Assembly (NCBI GenBank): GCA_025359445.1 | Contig: JANYGB010000064.1 | Location: 1-64,000, forward strand | Length of the DNA: 64,000 nucleotides | Direction: 5' to 3' | Origin: Sphingomonadaceae bacterium | GTDB taxonomy: Bacteria > Pseudomonadota > Alphaproteobacteria > Sphingomonadales > Sphingomonadaceae | In this document: piece after piece, positions 43,543 to 53,137 of the stretch | Position numbering within the stretch: position 1 is the stretch's first letter | How the letters are laid out: every line of letters begins with the position of its first letter | Translations under genes and position numbers: made by a program | Notes under the pieces: generated by a model | Seen by the model: the letters and a program-made list of their open reading frames with translations, nothing else | Told to the model about the DNA's origin: nothing | The model's database searches: none

Positions 43543-44765
43543 AGCCGCTTGGCCCGATCCCGCCCGGCTTCGCCATGATCGATGGCGAGCTGGCGATTGG
43601 CACGCGTACCGCCTCAGCTTTGGTGGCGGAGGCTGGGCAAACTCCGTTGTTCGTCTATTCCGCCGCGATGATCCGCCGTCGGGTGCGCGATCTTCTGGCA
43701 GTTCTACCGAACCGTGTAGCGGTGCATTATGCTGTCAAAGCAAATCCGTATGGTCCGGTTCTTCAACTGATGTCTGAACTGGTTGATGGATTCGACATTG
43801 CTTCTGCTGGCGAGCTGAACTTGGTCCAGCAAGTTGGGATCGACCCGCATCGCATCAGTTTTGCTGGGCCGGGCAAACGCACCGCCGAGCTTGAAGTGGC
43901 GATCGCTGCTGGGGTCACGCTCAACCTTGAATCGGAAGGTGAAGCCAGCCGGGCGCTTGCTGCGGCGGACCGGCTCGGGATCACCCCGCGCCTTGCGATC
44001 AGGGTCAATCCCGAGTTTAACCTTAAGGGCTCGGGCATGAAAATGGGCGGCGGGGCCAAGCAATTCGGGATCGACGCCGAGCGTGTGCCTGCTTTGGCGC
44101 GGATGGTTATCGCAAGCGGCGCGGAATGGCGCGGGTTTCACATTTTTGCCGGCAGCCAGGCGCTCAGCGCAGCGGCGATCATCGACACGCAGGCACAGGC
44201 TTTGGCGCTCGCGGCGCAGCTGGCCGAAGCCAGCGGCGCGGCGCTGCCGCATTGCAATCTTGGCGGCGGGCTTGGCATTCCTTATTTTCCGGGCGACGCA
44301 CAAGTCGACTCAGCCGCCATCGGAGCAGCGCTGGGCGAGGCGCTCGAGCAGCTTCCCGGCGTGCTGGCCGAAACGCAGTTCTGCCTCGAACTCGGGCGCT
44401 ATCTAGTCGGCGAGGCCGGGGTCTATCTCACTGAAATCGTTGATCGTAAGGTTAGCCATGGCGAGGTCTTCCTGATCACCGACGGCGGCTTGCATCACCA
44501 GCTCGCCGCCAGCGGCAATTTCGGCACAGTCGTGCGCCGCAACTATCCGGTCGCCATCGCCACCAAATTCGACGCCCCGGTCGAAGAAGAAGCCAGCGTT
44601 GTTGGCTGCTTGTGCACTCCGCTAGATCGGCTGGCCGAAAAGGGAGGCTTCCCGCGCGCCGATGTCGGCGATCTGATAGCAGTATTTTGCGCCGGGGCTT
44701 ACGGCGCAAGTGCCAGTCCGGCGCAATTCCTCGGCCATGGCCCAGCGGCGGAAATGCTGGTTTAA
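43539..44765 (+). CDS. PLP-dependent decarboxylase, exosortase A system-associated
   Basis: A 408-residue fold-III (alanine racemase-like) decarboxylase of the diaminopimelate/ornithine type, as found in XrtA loci (TIGR03099). The PLP lysine is Lys67 in VHYAVKANP. Other motifs are HIFAGSQALS, NLGGGLGIPYF, LELGRYLVGEAGVY and GCLCTPLDRLAE with the catalytic Cys. It likely makes an amine or D-amino-type unit that the ligase and carrier system passes on to the polysaccharide or its protein anchor. A 178-bp gap separates it from the export genes. Confidence 0.88.
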   Translation: MKPLGPIPPGFAMIDGELAIGTRTASALVAEAGQTPLFVYSAAMIRRRVRDLLAVLPNRVAVHYAVKANPYGPVLQLMSELVDGFDIASAGELNLVQQVGIDPHRISFAGPGKRTAELEVAIAAGVTLNLESEGEASRALAAADRLGITPRLAIRVNPEFNLKGSGMKMGGGAKQFGIDAERVPALARMVIASGAEWRGFHIFAGSQALSAAAIIDTQAQALALAAQLAEASGAALPHCNLGGGLGIPYFPGDAQVDSAAIGAALGEALEQLPGVLAETQFCLELGRYLVGEAGVYLTEIVDRKVSHGEVFLITDGGLHHQLAASGNFGTVVRRNYPVAIATKFDAPVEEEASVVGCLCTPLDRLAEKGGFPRADVGDLIAVFCAGAYGASASPAQFLGHGPAAEMLV

Positions 44766-44943
44766 CGCCTGCCTCCAGCGCCGTCCCAAACCGGGACCGG
44801 GCCCATGTGCACACCGAATTTGCACATAAGGCTAACGCAATATTCACCCTTTTTAACGATAGCGGAGGCTGAAATTGCCGGGTCTTCGTTGCGGGTAACC
44901 TTACTCCCGCGGCGCTGATGCGGAACCGCTGAAGGACGTCGCT
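44766..44943 (+). promoter_or_regulatory. Leader region of the polysaccharide export operon, with a perfect 7-bp inverted repeat
   Basis: The 178-bp gap holds ATGTGCA at 44805-44811 and TGCACAT at 44821-44827, a perfect inverted repeat with a 9-bp spacer. Downstream is an AT-rich stretch (GCAATATTCACCC, then TTTTTTAACG) that could hold the promoter. A small GTCCC-N5-GGGAC hairpin at 44783-44797 may slow readthrough from the decarboxylase. GAAGGACG lies before the exporter ATG. The repeat is a likely regulator site for export genes; a sigma-54 site was checked and does not fit the spacing. Confidence 0.55.
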
Positions 44944-45588
44944 ATGCAAATCAACCGCTTCCACCGCCTTCTGGCAGGCAGTGCCATGCTGAGCCTGGCG
45001 CTGAGCGGCTGCGCCGGAGGCAGCGCTGGCCCGCAGCTTCCCCCCGCCTCATTCGTGGCGATGCAGGAAGGGCCGGGCGAAGACTACATCATCGGGCCGC
45101 TGGACGAACTGACCATCTTCGTGTGGCGCAATCCCGAACTTGGCGCAAAGGTCCAGGTCCGGCCCGATGGCCGCATCACCACGCCATTGATTACCGACAT
45201 GCCGGCGGTGGGCAAAACCCCAAAAATGCTGGCTGACGACATCACGCTTCAGCTTTCGCAGTTCATCCAGGATCCACTGGTTTCTGTGATCGTCAACAAA
45301 TTTGCCGGAACTTACAGTCAGCAAGTCCGCGTTATTGGCGCGACCGGCAAGCCGGCTTCGTTGCCGTACCGCGCCAACATGACCTTGCTCGATGCGATGA
45401 TCGCAGTGGGCGGCCTCAGCGAATACGCCGCCGGGAACCGCGCCAAGCTGATTCGCTTCAACAAGGAAACCGGCAAGCAGGCTGAATACGGGCTGCGGCT
45501 TGGTGACCTGCTCAAGCACGGTGAGAGCAAGGCCAACGTCATGCTGATGCCGGGTGATGTGATCATCATCCCCGAAAGCCAGTTCTAA
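44944..45588 (+). CDS. Polysaccharide export lipoprotein (Wza/EpsE-like, XrtA-associated)
   Basis: A 214-residue outer membrane export protein. The lipoprotein signal ends in the lipobox LALSGC with Cys23. The periplasmic part has the Poly_export motif DYIIGPLDELTIFVWRNPEL and VRPDGRITTPLITDMPAVGK, then an SLBB domain (YSQQVRVIGATGKPASLPYR). It forms the outer channel for the exopolysaccharide, working with the chain-length protein and kinase that follow 21 bp later. It matches the XrtA-type pepcterm exporter in length. Confidence 0.92.
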   Translation: MQINRFHRLLAGSAMLSLALSGCAGGSAGPQLPPASFVAMQEGPGEDYIIGPLDELTIFVWRNPELGAKVQVRPDGRITTPLITDMPAVGKTPKMLADDITLQLSQFIQDPLVSVIVNKFAGTYSQQVRVIGATGKPASLPYRANMTLLDAMIAVGGLSEYAAGNRAKLIRFNKETGKQAEYGLRLGDLLKHGESKANVMLMPGDVIIIPESQF

Positions 45589-45609
45589 GCTGGCGGGCGG
45601 GGGCAAACG

Positions 45610-47136
45610 ATGACCAACATTTACGATGAACTGCGCTCGGCCATCTATTCGGTCTGGCACCGCCGCTGGCTCGCGCTGGGGGTAGCCTGGGGGCTATGCC
45701 TGATGGGCTGGTTGGTGGTGGCGATGGTGCCTAACAGCTATGAGAGCAAGGCGCGGATTTACGTCCAGCTCGACGATGTCTTGTCGGAACAAATGGGCCT
45801 TGGCCACGGCGATACAAAGAACAACATCGACCGGGTACGCCAGACGCTAACCAGTGCGGTCAACCTCGAGAAAGTCATTCGCGGCACGCCGATCGGCGCG
45901 GGCATCACCACGCCCAAGCAGATGGAAGGCGCGGTCCTCTCGCTCGGTAAGAAGATCAAGGTCGAAAGCGACGAGGCCAACCTGTTCGCAATTACCGCCA
46001 GCTACGGAGACGGTTCCAAATCCGATGCTGCCAATGCCAAGATCGCGCAGGCCGTGGTCCAGCGTCTGATCGACATTTTCCGCGAAGAAAACCTCACCGG
46101 GAACCGCGGCGAGATGTCGAATTCGCTGACTTTCCTCGATCAGCAACTTGCCCAGCGCCAAAAGGACCTTGAGACCGCCGAACAGAAACGGCTCGCCTTC
46201 GAAGCGCAAAACCCCAGCCTGGCTGGCGGCGCAGGGGCGGGGCTGCAAAAGCTTGAGGCATCGCGCACCGAACTGCGCGGGATCGATGCCGATCTTGCCG
46301 CCGCACAAAGTTCATACGCTGCGATCAACGGCCAGATGGCTGGAACGCCGCGCACGATTGCCGGAGTCAGCCCGGTCGGCGGCGCGCGCGGGGCGCTTAA
46401 CGATGCACAAGGCCAGCTCAATTCGCTGCGCGCGCGTGGCCTGACCGAAAATCATCCTGACGTAATTGCCGCGCGCAATCAGGTCAGCGCGCTGCGCAGT
46501 GCCGCGGCAGCCGAAGGCAATGGCGGCGCGGCGGGCACGCTCAATCCGGCCTATTCCTCGCTCGAATCGATCCGCGCTGAACGGGCCGCCAATGTTCAGG
46601 CGCTCTCGGCCCGGCGTGCTTCGGTGCAGCAAGAGATTTCGTCGATCACGACGCAGCAATTCTCCAACCCGGCATCGGCGGCCGAATACCAGCGGATCAC
46701 CCGCGACTACGACGTGATGAAAGAGCAATACGACAAGCTGCTCCATGACCGTGAAGAGCTGAAGATCCGCGGTTCGGTGAATACCCAGCAAAACGCGGTG
46801 AAGTTCCAGGTCATCGATCCCCCGACCACGCCGCGCTCGCCCGTCGCGCCCAATCGTCCGCTGCTGTTGTTCTTCGTCCTGTTCATGGGGCTGGGCGCGG
46901 GTGCGGCTGCGGCTTTCGCGGTCGGCCAGCTGCGCTCGACCTTCGCCACGACCAAGCGGCTTGAAAAAGCAATGGGCCTGCCGGTGCTGGGCGCGATCAG
47001 CCAAGCGCTAACAGATACGGGACGTGCGATGCGCCGCCGCCGGATGAAGTATTTCTACGCGGCCAGCAGCGCGCTGGGCGGCCTGTTCGTGATCCTGTTG
47101 ACGATTGAATTCGTCCAGCGCGGCATGGTGGCTTGA
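45610..47136 (+). CDS. Chain-length determinant protein, XrtA/PEP-CTERM type
   Basis: A 508-residue inner membrane polysaccharide co-polymerase (Wzz/GNVR family). A first transmembrane segment lies at about 20-38 (LALGVAWGLCLMGWLVVAMV), a long coiled coil at about 175-340, and the GNVR-type region QYDKLLHDREELKIRG before the second membrane segment (LLLFFVLFMGLGAGAAAAF). A third hydrophobic segment ends the protein, as in the TIGR03007 type. It sets chain length with the tyrosine kinase downstream. Confidence 0.92.
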   Translation: MTNIYDELRSAIYSVWHRRWLALGVAWGLCLMGWLVVAMVPNSYESKARIYVQLDDVLSEQMGLGHGDTKNNIDRVRQTLTSAVNLEKVIRGTPIGAGITTPKQMEGAVLSLGKKIKVESDEANLFAITASYGDGSKSDAANAKIAQAVVQRLIDIFREENLTGNRGEMSNSLTFLDQQLAQRQKDLETAEQKRLAFEAQNPSLAGGAGAGLQKLEASRTELRGIDADLAAAQSSYAAINGQMAGTPRTIAGVSPVGGARGALNDAQGQLNSLRARGLTENHPDVIAARNQVSALRSAAAAEGNGGAAGTLNPAYSSLESIRAERAANVQALSARRASVQQEISSITTQQFSNPASAAEYQRITRDYDVMKEQYDKLLHDREELKIRGSVNTQQNAVKFQVIDPPTTPRSPVAPNRPLLLFFVLFMGLGAGAAAAFAVGQLRSTFATTKRLEKAMGLPVLGAISQALTDTGRAMRRRRMKYFYAASSALGGLFVILLTIEFVQRGMVA

Positions 47137-47143
47137 GGGACTT

Positions 47144-48223
47144 ATGACCGAACAAAGCAAGATCCCGATGCCCGGCGGCGAGCCTGAAGTGAAGGACCCC
47201 AAACGGAAGGGCGCGACGCTGATCGAACGCGTGGTGCGCAATTATGATCTGGTCCAACTGACGTCGGCCCCAATCCGCGAAGATTTGATTCCGCCGCCGA
47301 GCAAGCGCCGCCGCTATCGCCGCGCCGACGATGTGATCGAGGATGCGGTGGTGTCGCCGGTGGCCGAGCCGATTGTCGAAACCGCTCCCGAAGTCGTGGT
47401 CGGTGAAGTGCTCGATCCCGAGCCCGTCGCCGCACCTACCGTGCCGACTCAGGCTGTCGCCAAGCGTCCCGAGCCGGTGGTGTTCAAGGGCGAACGCTTC
47501 CCGGTCAACCGCCAGCACTTGCGCGACCAGGGGCTGATCGTGCCTGAAAGTACCGTCACCGCGGTGCTCGAAGAGTTTCGGATCGTCAAACGCCAGCTGC
47601 TGCTCAATGCTGATCAGCTCGCCCAGCAAGGCATGGGCCCGGCGGCACAGCGCGTGCTGATCTGCTCGCCGCATCCGGGCGAAGGCAAAAGCTTTACTTC
47701 GGTCAACCTCGCGCTGGCCATCGCCGCCGAAAAAGAATGCGAAGTGCTGCTGGTCGATGCCGACTTTGCCAAGCCATCGGTGCTCTCGATGCTCGGCTTG
47801 CCGGGCGGTCCGGGCCTGATGGACGCGCTCGCCAATCCCGACATCGACGCGGCGGACTGCGTGATTGGCACCGATGTGCCGGGGCTGTGGGTCTTGCCCG
47901 CCGGCAGCGCGACCGCCTCGGACACCGAATACCTCTCCAGTGCGCGCACCCGCACTGTGCTCGACCGGCTCGTACAGGGCGCACCGCAGCGCTTTGTGAT
48001 TTTCGATTCGCCGCCTGCTTTGTCCGCATCGCCTGCCGCTGCGCTGGCCAGATATGTCGGGCAAGCGGTGGTCGTCGCGCGGTGCGACAAGACGGCGCAG
48101 GGCAGCCTCGAGGATGCGGTTTCGCTGCTCTCGGCCTGCCCGAACATCCAACTCATTCTGAATGCCGTCCACTTCAGCCCGAGCGGCCGCCGCTTCGGCT
48201 CTTACTACGGATACGGAGGCTGA
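47144..48223 (+). CDS. Cytoplasmic tyrosine kinase (BY-kinase), XrtA-associated
   Basis: A 359-residue bacterial tyrosine kinase. The Walker A loop is ICSPHPGEGKSFTS near 173-186, Walker A' is VLLVDADFAKPS near 201-212, and the C-terminus ends in a Tyr cluster, GSYYGYGG. The long acidic, low-complexity N-terminal part (to about 105) is typical of XrtA-type kinases. It would be autophosphorylated and act with the chain-length protein in a separate-subunit system. The ATG at 47144 follows GAGGGA; the codon at 47105 lies inside the preceding gene. Confidence 0.9.
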   Translation: MTEQSKIPMPGGEPEVKDPKRKGATLIERVVRNYDLVQLTSAPIREDLIPPPSKRRRYRRADDVIEDAVVSPVAEPIVETAPEVVVGEVLDPEPVAAPTVPTQAVAKRPEPVVFKGERFPVNRQHLRDQGLIVPESTVTAVLEEFRIVKRQLLLNADQLAQQGMGPAAQRVLICSPHPGEGKSFTSVNLALAIAAEKECEVLLVDADFAKPSVLSMLGLPGGPGLMDALANPDIDAADCVIGTDVPGLWVLPAGSATASDTEYLSSARTRTVLDRLVQGAPQRFVIFDSPPALSASPAAALARYVGQAVVVARCDKTAQGSLEDAVSLLSACPNIQLILNAVHFSPSGRRFGSYYGYGG

Positions 48224-48225
48224 CC

Positions 48226-49983
48226 ATGAAGCCGCAATTCCTTACCTCGCTGGCCGCGCTTGCTGCCACTCTGGCCCTGGGCTTGCCCTGGGCCGCGCAC
48301 GCACAATCGCTACCTTACGGCGATATGGGTGGATCTGGCGCGAGCAACGACAGTGGCGCGGACAATGGCGATGACGCGGCTGACGATGGCGATAGCTCGG
48401 AAGGCCTTGGCGGGATCGTTAAGCGCACCGGCCGGGTCCGAGTGACCCCCTATATCGAAGCCCAGCAAGTCGTCACCGCCGAGCTTTCGCCGGGCAACGA
48501 AGTGCTGACCTATTCGACACTCGCCGCCGGGATCGAAGCCAATCTCAATGGCCGCAATGCGCAGGCTGGGGTCGCGGTCCGCTATGAGCGCCGGTTCGGA
48601 TGGGGCAGCAACAAGATCAGCGACAGCGACGTGGTCAGCGGCGTAGCCCGCGCCAGCGTCGGGCTGATCCCGCGCACGCTGTTCCTCGAAGGCGGGGCGA
48701 TGGCCGCGCGGATGAGCGTCAACGGCAACGGTTCGACCACCCCTGGGCTCGAATTCGGCAACAGCTCGGCGCAAGTATACGGGGCTTATATCGGGCCGTC
48801 GCTCAAGACCCAATTGGGCGCAGTCGATGTTGAGGGGCATTACCGCTTTGGCTACAGCCGCGTGACCACCCCCAACGTATTGCCGGTCGGCCCGGGCCAG
48901 ACCCCGATCGACCTTTATGACGAGGGCACCGTCCACCATGCCCTGCTGCACTTCGGCACCAAGGCCGGGACTGTCCTGCCAATCGGGCTGGGCGTTGGCG
49001 GCGGCTGGAACCGCGAAAATGTATCCAATCTCGATCAGCGGATCGACGACAAGCACGTGCGTGCCGATGTGCTGTTGCCGCTCGGCAGCGATCTCGCGTT
49101 GGTCGGCGGCGTCGGCTATGAAAAGGTCGAGGTATCGCAGCGCGATGCGGTGATCGATACGCTGACCGGGTTGCCGGTCCTGACCGCTAACGGCCGCTAT
49201 CTCACCGACCAGTCGCAGTCGCGCCAGATCGCTTACGAGAGCGAAGGGTTGATCTGGGATGCCGGCGTCATGTGGCGCCCCAGCCGCCGCACCGCATTGG
49301 AAGCGCATGCCGGGCGGCGTTATGGTTCGATGACCTATTTCGGCAGCTTTGCTTACGCGCCCAATTCGCGCACCACGCTCAATGTGTCGGTTTACGACGG
49401 AATTTCGGGCTTTGGCGGGCGGCTTAACCAGGCGTTGGCCGATCTGCCGACCCAGTTCGACGGGTTGCGCAATCCGCTCACTGGCGGCCTCAGCACCTGT
49501 GTTGCAGGCGTTAACGGCGCGCAGGGCAACAGCGGCGGGGGGTGCCTTAACGGTGCGCTCGGTTCGGTCCGCTCGGCCACCTTCCGCGGCCGCGGTGTGA
49601 TGGCGAGCCTCGGGATACAGGGCAACACCCTGCAATACGGCCTGGGTGCGGGCTATGACCGGCACAGCTTCTTCGCTGCCCCCGGCACGGTGCTCGCGCT
49701 GGCCAACGGGGTGATCGACGAGAACTACTGGGTTGCCGCCTATCTCAACGGGCGGATCGACCGCAATTCCAGTTTTGGCACCAATGTCTGGGCCAACTGG
49801 TACCAAAGCGGAGATGCCTTGGCTGGCAACAGTAGCGCAATCGGCGCAACCGCAGCTTACTACCGCACGCTTGGCGGCAATCTGACCGCGACTGCGGCAG
49901 TGGGGATCAACGGAGTCAACCGCGAGGTGCTTCAGGATATCTGGACCGCCTCGGGGCTGGTTGGCCTGCGCTACTCGTTCTGA
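48226..49983 (+). CDS. Outer membrane beta-barrel protein, XrtA/PEP-CTERM-associated
   Basis: A 585-residue exported protein. The signal peptide ends in GLPWAAHAQS and a short acidic Gly/Asp linker follows (GASNDSGADNGDDAADDGD). The rest is made of alternating amphipathic strands with terminal VGLRYSF, the usual outer membrane barrel ending in Phe. It is the TIGR03016-type protein of XrtA clusters, probably part of the polysaccharide exit route. It begins 2 bp after the kinase stop. Confidence 0.85.
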   Translation: MKPQFLTSLAALAATLALGLPWAAHAQSLPYGDMGGSGASNDSGADNGDDAADDGDSSEGLGGIVKRTGRVRVTPYIEAQQVVTAELSPGNEVLTYSTLAAGIEANLNGRNAQAGVAVRYERRFGWGSNKISDSDVVSGVARASVGLIPRTLFLEGGAMAARMSVNGNGSTTPGLEFGNSSAQVYGAYIGPSLKTQLGAVDVEGHYRFGYSRVTTPNVLPVGPGQTPIDLYDEGTVHHALLHFGTKAGTVLPIGLGVGGGWNRENVSNLDQRIDDKHVRADVLLPLGSDLALVGGVGYEKVEVSQRDAVIDTLTGLPVLTANGRYLTDQSQSRQIAYESEGLIWDAGVMWRPSRRTALEAHAGRRYGSMTYFGSFAYAPNSRTTLNVSVYDGISGFGGRLNQALADLPTQFDGLRNPLTGGLSTCVAGVNGAQGNSGGGCLNGALGSVRSATFRGRGVMASLGIQGNTLQYGLGAGYDRHSFFAAPGTVLALANGVIDENYWVAAYLNGRIDRNSSFGTNVWANWYQSGDALAGNSSAIGATAAYYRTLGGNLTATAAVGINGVNREVLQDIWTASGLVGLRYSF

Positions 49984-50003
49984 GCTTGGATAGGGAATTC
50001 ACG

Positions 50004-51173
50004 ATGTTCAACGACTTTTACGGGCTGACCGGGCGGCCATTCCAGCTCACCCCCGATCCGACCTTCTATTTTGAGAGCCTGACGCACCGCAAGGCGCTGT
50101 CGTACCTCTCGTACGGGCTCGCGCAAGGCGAAGGCTTTGTGGTGATCACCGGCGAAGTTGGCGCGGGCAAATCGACGCTGGTCGCGCACTTGATGGCGAC
50201 AATCGACCCGGCGCGGCTGACCGCAGCGCAGATCGTCACCAGCAAGCTTGACGGCGAGGAACTGGTCCACGTTGTGGCGCAGGCTTTCGGGCTGATCGTC
50301 GATGGGCACGACAAAGCGAGCGCACTAGGCGCAATCGAAGCCTTCCTCCACGACGAAGCCCGCGCCGGAAGGCGCTGCCTGCTGGTGGTCGACGAAAGCC
50401 AGAACCTGGCGATCGATGCGCTTGAAGAACTGCGCATGCTGTCGAACTTCCAGCTGGGCGCGCATCCGCTGCTCCAGACGCTGCTGCTCGGCCAGCCCGA
50501 ATTCCGCGAGACGATCCAGGAACATCCCCAGCTTGAACAGCTGCGCCAGCGGGTGATCGCGGCGCATCACCTTGAGGCGATGGAGCTGGGCGAGGTTCAG
50601 CCCTATATCGAACACCGCCTGAAATGCGTCGGCTGGAACGGCAATCCCAAGTTCGACCAGCGCGTGTTTACCGAACTGTTCGAAGCATCGGGCGGCGTGC
50701 CGCGCCGGATCAACCAGATCTGCAACCGGCTGATGATGCTCGGCGCGGTCGATCAGCGCAACCGGATCGACGGGGCGATGCTCAGCGGCGTGCTCGAAGA
50801 GCTGGAGCTCGACGGGACGCTGCAACTCAAGAAACCGGCACCGCAGGCCGCGCCATTGGCAGCGCCGGTGGCCGCTGTTCCGGCACCGGTTCCGGTCGAT
50901 GTAGTGGCCCTGGCGCAGTTGCGGGCGATGCTCGCTGAACGCGACGCGCAGATTGCTGAGCTACAGCAGGCGGTGATTGAGCTGGCCAACGAACAGGAGG
51001 CTGCGCCTGCGAAGGTAAGTGACCCGGCATATCATGCAGGCCTAGCCGCGATCGAGGCCAAGCTGAACGGCTTCGAAGCCAAGATGCTCGAGCAGGAACG
51101 CACGATCCGCCACACGCTGACCATGCTGATCGAATGGATCGAAGCCGACGACGCCAGCCGCGCTGCGGCCTGA
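50004..51173 (+). CDS. XrtA/PEP-CTERM-associated ATPase (ExeA-like)
   Basis: A 389-residue AAA ATPase. Walker A is ITGEVGAGKST (50-60) and Walker B is CLLVVDESQN (near 128). The N-terminal FYGLTGRPFQLTPDPTFYF is the ExeA/GspA pattern. An Ala/Pro-rich linker (about 275-300) and a C-terminal coiled coil follow. The ATG at 50004 begins the family motif; the TTG at 49986 would add six unrelated residues. Its role in the XrtA system is thought to be assembly or transport energetics and is not defined. Confidence 0.9.
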   Translation: MFNDFYGLTGRPFQLTPDPTFYFESLTHRKALSYLSYGLAQGEGFVVITGEVGAGKSTLVAHLMATIDPARLTAAQIVTSKLDGEELVHVVAQAFGLIVDGHDKASALGAIEAFLHDEARAGRRCLLVVDESQNLAIDALEELRMLSNFQLGAHPLLQTLLLGQPEFRETIQEHPQLEQLRQRVIAAHHLEAMELGEVQPYIEHRLKCVGWNGNPKFDQRVFTELFEASGGVPRRINQICNRLMMLGAVDQRNRIDGAMLSGVLEELELDGTLQLKKPAPQAAPLAAPVAAVPAPVPVDVVALAQLRAMLAERDAQIAELQQAVIELANEQEAAPAKVSDPAYHAGLAAIEAKLNGFEAKMLEQERTIRHTLTMLIEWIEADDASRAAA

Positions 51174-51194
51174 GCTGAGCGGGAGGCGCGGGGT

Positions 51195-52064
51195 ATGACG
51201 GAACGCGTAGTTAACGGTCTCTCGGTCGACGTCGAAGACTGGTTTCAAGTCGGTGCCTTCGAAGGCGTGATCGACCGCAACAACTGGGACGGTTTGTCCG
51301 ACCGGGTCGAGCGCAATTGCAGCGCAATCCTCGACATGTTCGACGCTGCCGACGTCAAGGCGACCTTCTTTACGCTCGGCTGGGTGGCGCAGCGCCACGG
51401 CGGCCTAATGCGCCGAATCGTCGATGCCGGGCATGAACTGGCCAGCCATGGCTGGGACCACGAACGGGTATTCCGGCTCGACCGAGCTTCGTTCACCGCC
51501 GATCTAGAACGCAGCCGCAAGGTGCTGGAAGACGCCGCCGGGGTGCAGATCACCGGTTACCGCGCACCAAGTTTCTCGATCGATAGCCGCACCCCGTGGG
51601 CCTACATGGCGCTGGCCGAGCAGGGCTTTGTGTACAGCTCGAGCGTTGCGCCTATCAGCCACGATCATTACGGCTGGCCCGAAGCCCCGCGCTTTGCGTT
51701 CAAGCCGCTGCCGTGGAGCGACCTGGTTGAAATTCCTGTCACAACTGCGCATTTCGCCGGAAAGCGGCTTGCAGCAGGCGGGGGCGGGTTCTTTCGTGTG
51801 CTGCCATATGGTTTCTCGCGCTGGGCAATCCGCCAGGTTAACACCCGCGATCAGCGCCCGGCGGTGTTCTATTTCCACCCGTGGGAGATCGATCCCGATC
51901 AGCCGCGCGTCACCGGCGCGACACTTCGTTCGCGAATCCGGCATTATACCAATCTGGGCGTGATGGCGGACAAGCTGGAACAGCTGGTGCGCGAATTCGA
52001 ATGGGGCCGGATGGACGTGCTGGCCCACCGCGAGGCTGCGCGCGCGGCGGACCTGGCAGCATGA
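51195..52064 (+). CDS. Polysaccharide deacetylase, XrtA-associated (DUF3473)
   Basis: A 289-residue NodB-homology deacetylase. Motif 1 is SVDVEDWFQ with Asp12 and Asp15, motif 2 is SHGWDHERVF with His85 and His89, and motif 3 is YRAPSFSID. The C-terminal part has VFYFHPWEIDPDQP, typical for DUF3473. It removes acetyl groups from hexosamines in the polysaccharide. It overlaps the FemAB gene as ATGA. Confidence 0.92.
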   Translation: MTERVVNGLSVDVEDWFQVGAFEGVIDRNNWDGLSDRVERNCSAILDMFDAADVKATFFTLGWVAQRHGGLMRRIVDAGHELASHGWDHERVFRLDRASFTADLERSRKVLEDAAGVQITGYRAPSFSIDSRTPWAYMALAEQGFVYSSSVAPISHDHYGWPEAPRFAFKPLPWSDLVEIPVTTAHFAGKRLAAGGGGFFRVLPYGFSRWAIRQVNTRDQRPAVFYFHPWEIDPDQPRVTGATLRSRIRHYTNLGVMADKLEQLVREFEWGRMDVLAHREAARAADLAA

Positions 52065-53137
52065 ACGCGCCGTTCCGGCCGGCGGCGCTGCGCGTCAGCG
52101 CGGCGGACCTTGGCGATCCGGCCGAGCTGCGCCGGATCGAGGCGTTCGTGCAGGCGCATCCTGAAGGCACTCCGTTCCATCGCCCGGCGTGGCTGCTCGC
52201 CAGCGCCACGGGGACCGGCAACCGCGCACATGTCTTGCTGGGCGAGCGCGGCGGGGAGATCGTAGCTTACCTTCCGTTGACCGAAATTCATTCGCCGCTG
52301 TTCGGACGGATGCTGGCGTCGAGCGGGTTCGCAGTGGGCGGCGGATTGCTGGCGCAAGATAGCATTTCGGGCGTCGGCGTCTTTGCTGCGCTCGAAGTCA
52401 TGGCACAGCGGCTGAGCTGCCCGGCCATCGAACTACGCGGCGGGGTGCTGCCGCAGCGCCGGGCCGGCTGGTTGATCAAGCGCGATTCGCATTGCGGCTT
52501 CGTCCAGCCGCTGGCTATCGATGACGAAGCCCAGCTAACGCAAATTCCGCGTAAGCAACGCGCCGAGGTGCGCAAGGGACTGGCCGGGGAACTGACCGTG
52601 ACCGTCGGCAATGCTGCATTTGATCGCGCGGCCCATTACGCCGTCTATGCCGAAAGCGTTCGCAATCTGGGCACTCCGGTGTTCCCGTCGCGGCTGTTTG
52701 CCGAAATGCTCGATGCGTTTGGAGACGATGCGGATATCCTGACCGTCTGGAACGGCGACGAACCCGTCGCGAGCGTTCTCTCGCTATATCACGACGGCGC
52801 GGTCATGCCCTATTGGGGCGGCGGTACCCACGCCGCGCGGCGGCTGCGCGCCAACGACCGGATGTATTACGAACTGATGCTCCACGCCCGGCGGCGCGGG
52901 AGCGAACGGTTCGATTTCGGGCGCTCGAAGACGCACAGCGGGGCTTACGACTTTAAGCGCAATTGGGGGTTCGAGCCCGAACCATTGTCGTATGCGAGCT
53001 GGACTGCGCCCGGCACTGAGGCGCGCGATGCCGATCCCACCAGTGCCAGGCATTCCGCCCGAATCGCCTTGTGGAAGCGCTTGCCGCTCTGGCTCGCCAA
53101 CCTGATCGGCCCACACATCGCTCGGGGGCTGGGATGA
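52061..53137 (+). CDS. FemAB-family XrtA/PEP-CTERM-associated protein
   Basis: A 358-residue protein of the FemAB type (TIGR03019). HPEGTPFHRPAWLLA opens it, then come IPRKQRAEVRKGL, YAESVRNLGTPVFPSRLF, ADILTVWNGDEPVASVLSLY and the end RSKTHSGAYDFKRNWGFEP. The two GNAT halves resemble aminoacyl transferases. With the carrier protein and the decarboxylase it could attach an amino-acid-like group to the polysaccharide or lipid. It overlaps both neighbours by 4 bp. Confidence 0.9.
   Translation: MNAPFRPAALRVSAADLGDPAELRRIEAFVQAHPEGTPFHRPAWLLASATGTGNRAHVLLGERGGEIVAYLPLTEIHSPLFGRMLASSGFAVGGGLLAQDSISGVGVFAALEVMAQRLSCPAIELRGGVLPQRRAGWLIKRDSHCGFVQPLAIDDEAQLTQIPRKQRAEVRKGLAGELTVTVGNAAFDRAAHYAVYAESVRNLGTPVFPSRLFAEMLDAFGDDADILTVWNGDEPVASVLSLYHDGAVMPYWGGGTHAARRLRANDRMYYELMLHARRRGSERFDFGRSKTHSGAYDFKRNWGFEPEPLSYASWTAPGTEARDADPTSARHSARIALWKRLPLWLANLIGPHIARGLG

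Noticed and set aside
44805..44827. Sigma-54 promoter at TGTGCA/TTGCAC
   Set aside because: The spacing between the GG-like and GC elements does not fit the -24/-12 rule, so I keep it only as an inverted repeat.
48310..49806. 498-residue minus-strand ORF opposite the beta-barrel gene
   Set aside because: Antisense shadow; the plus strand has a signal peptide and a barrel pattern in operon order.
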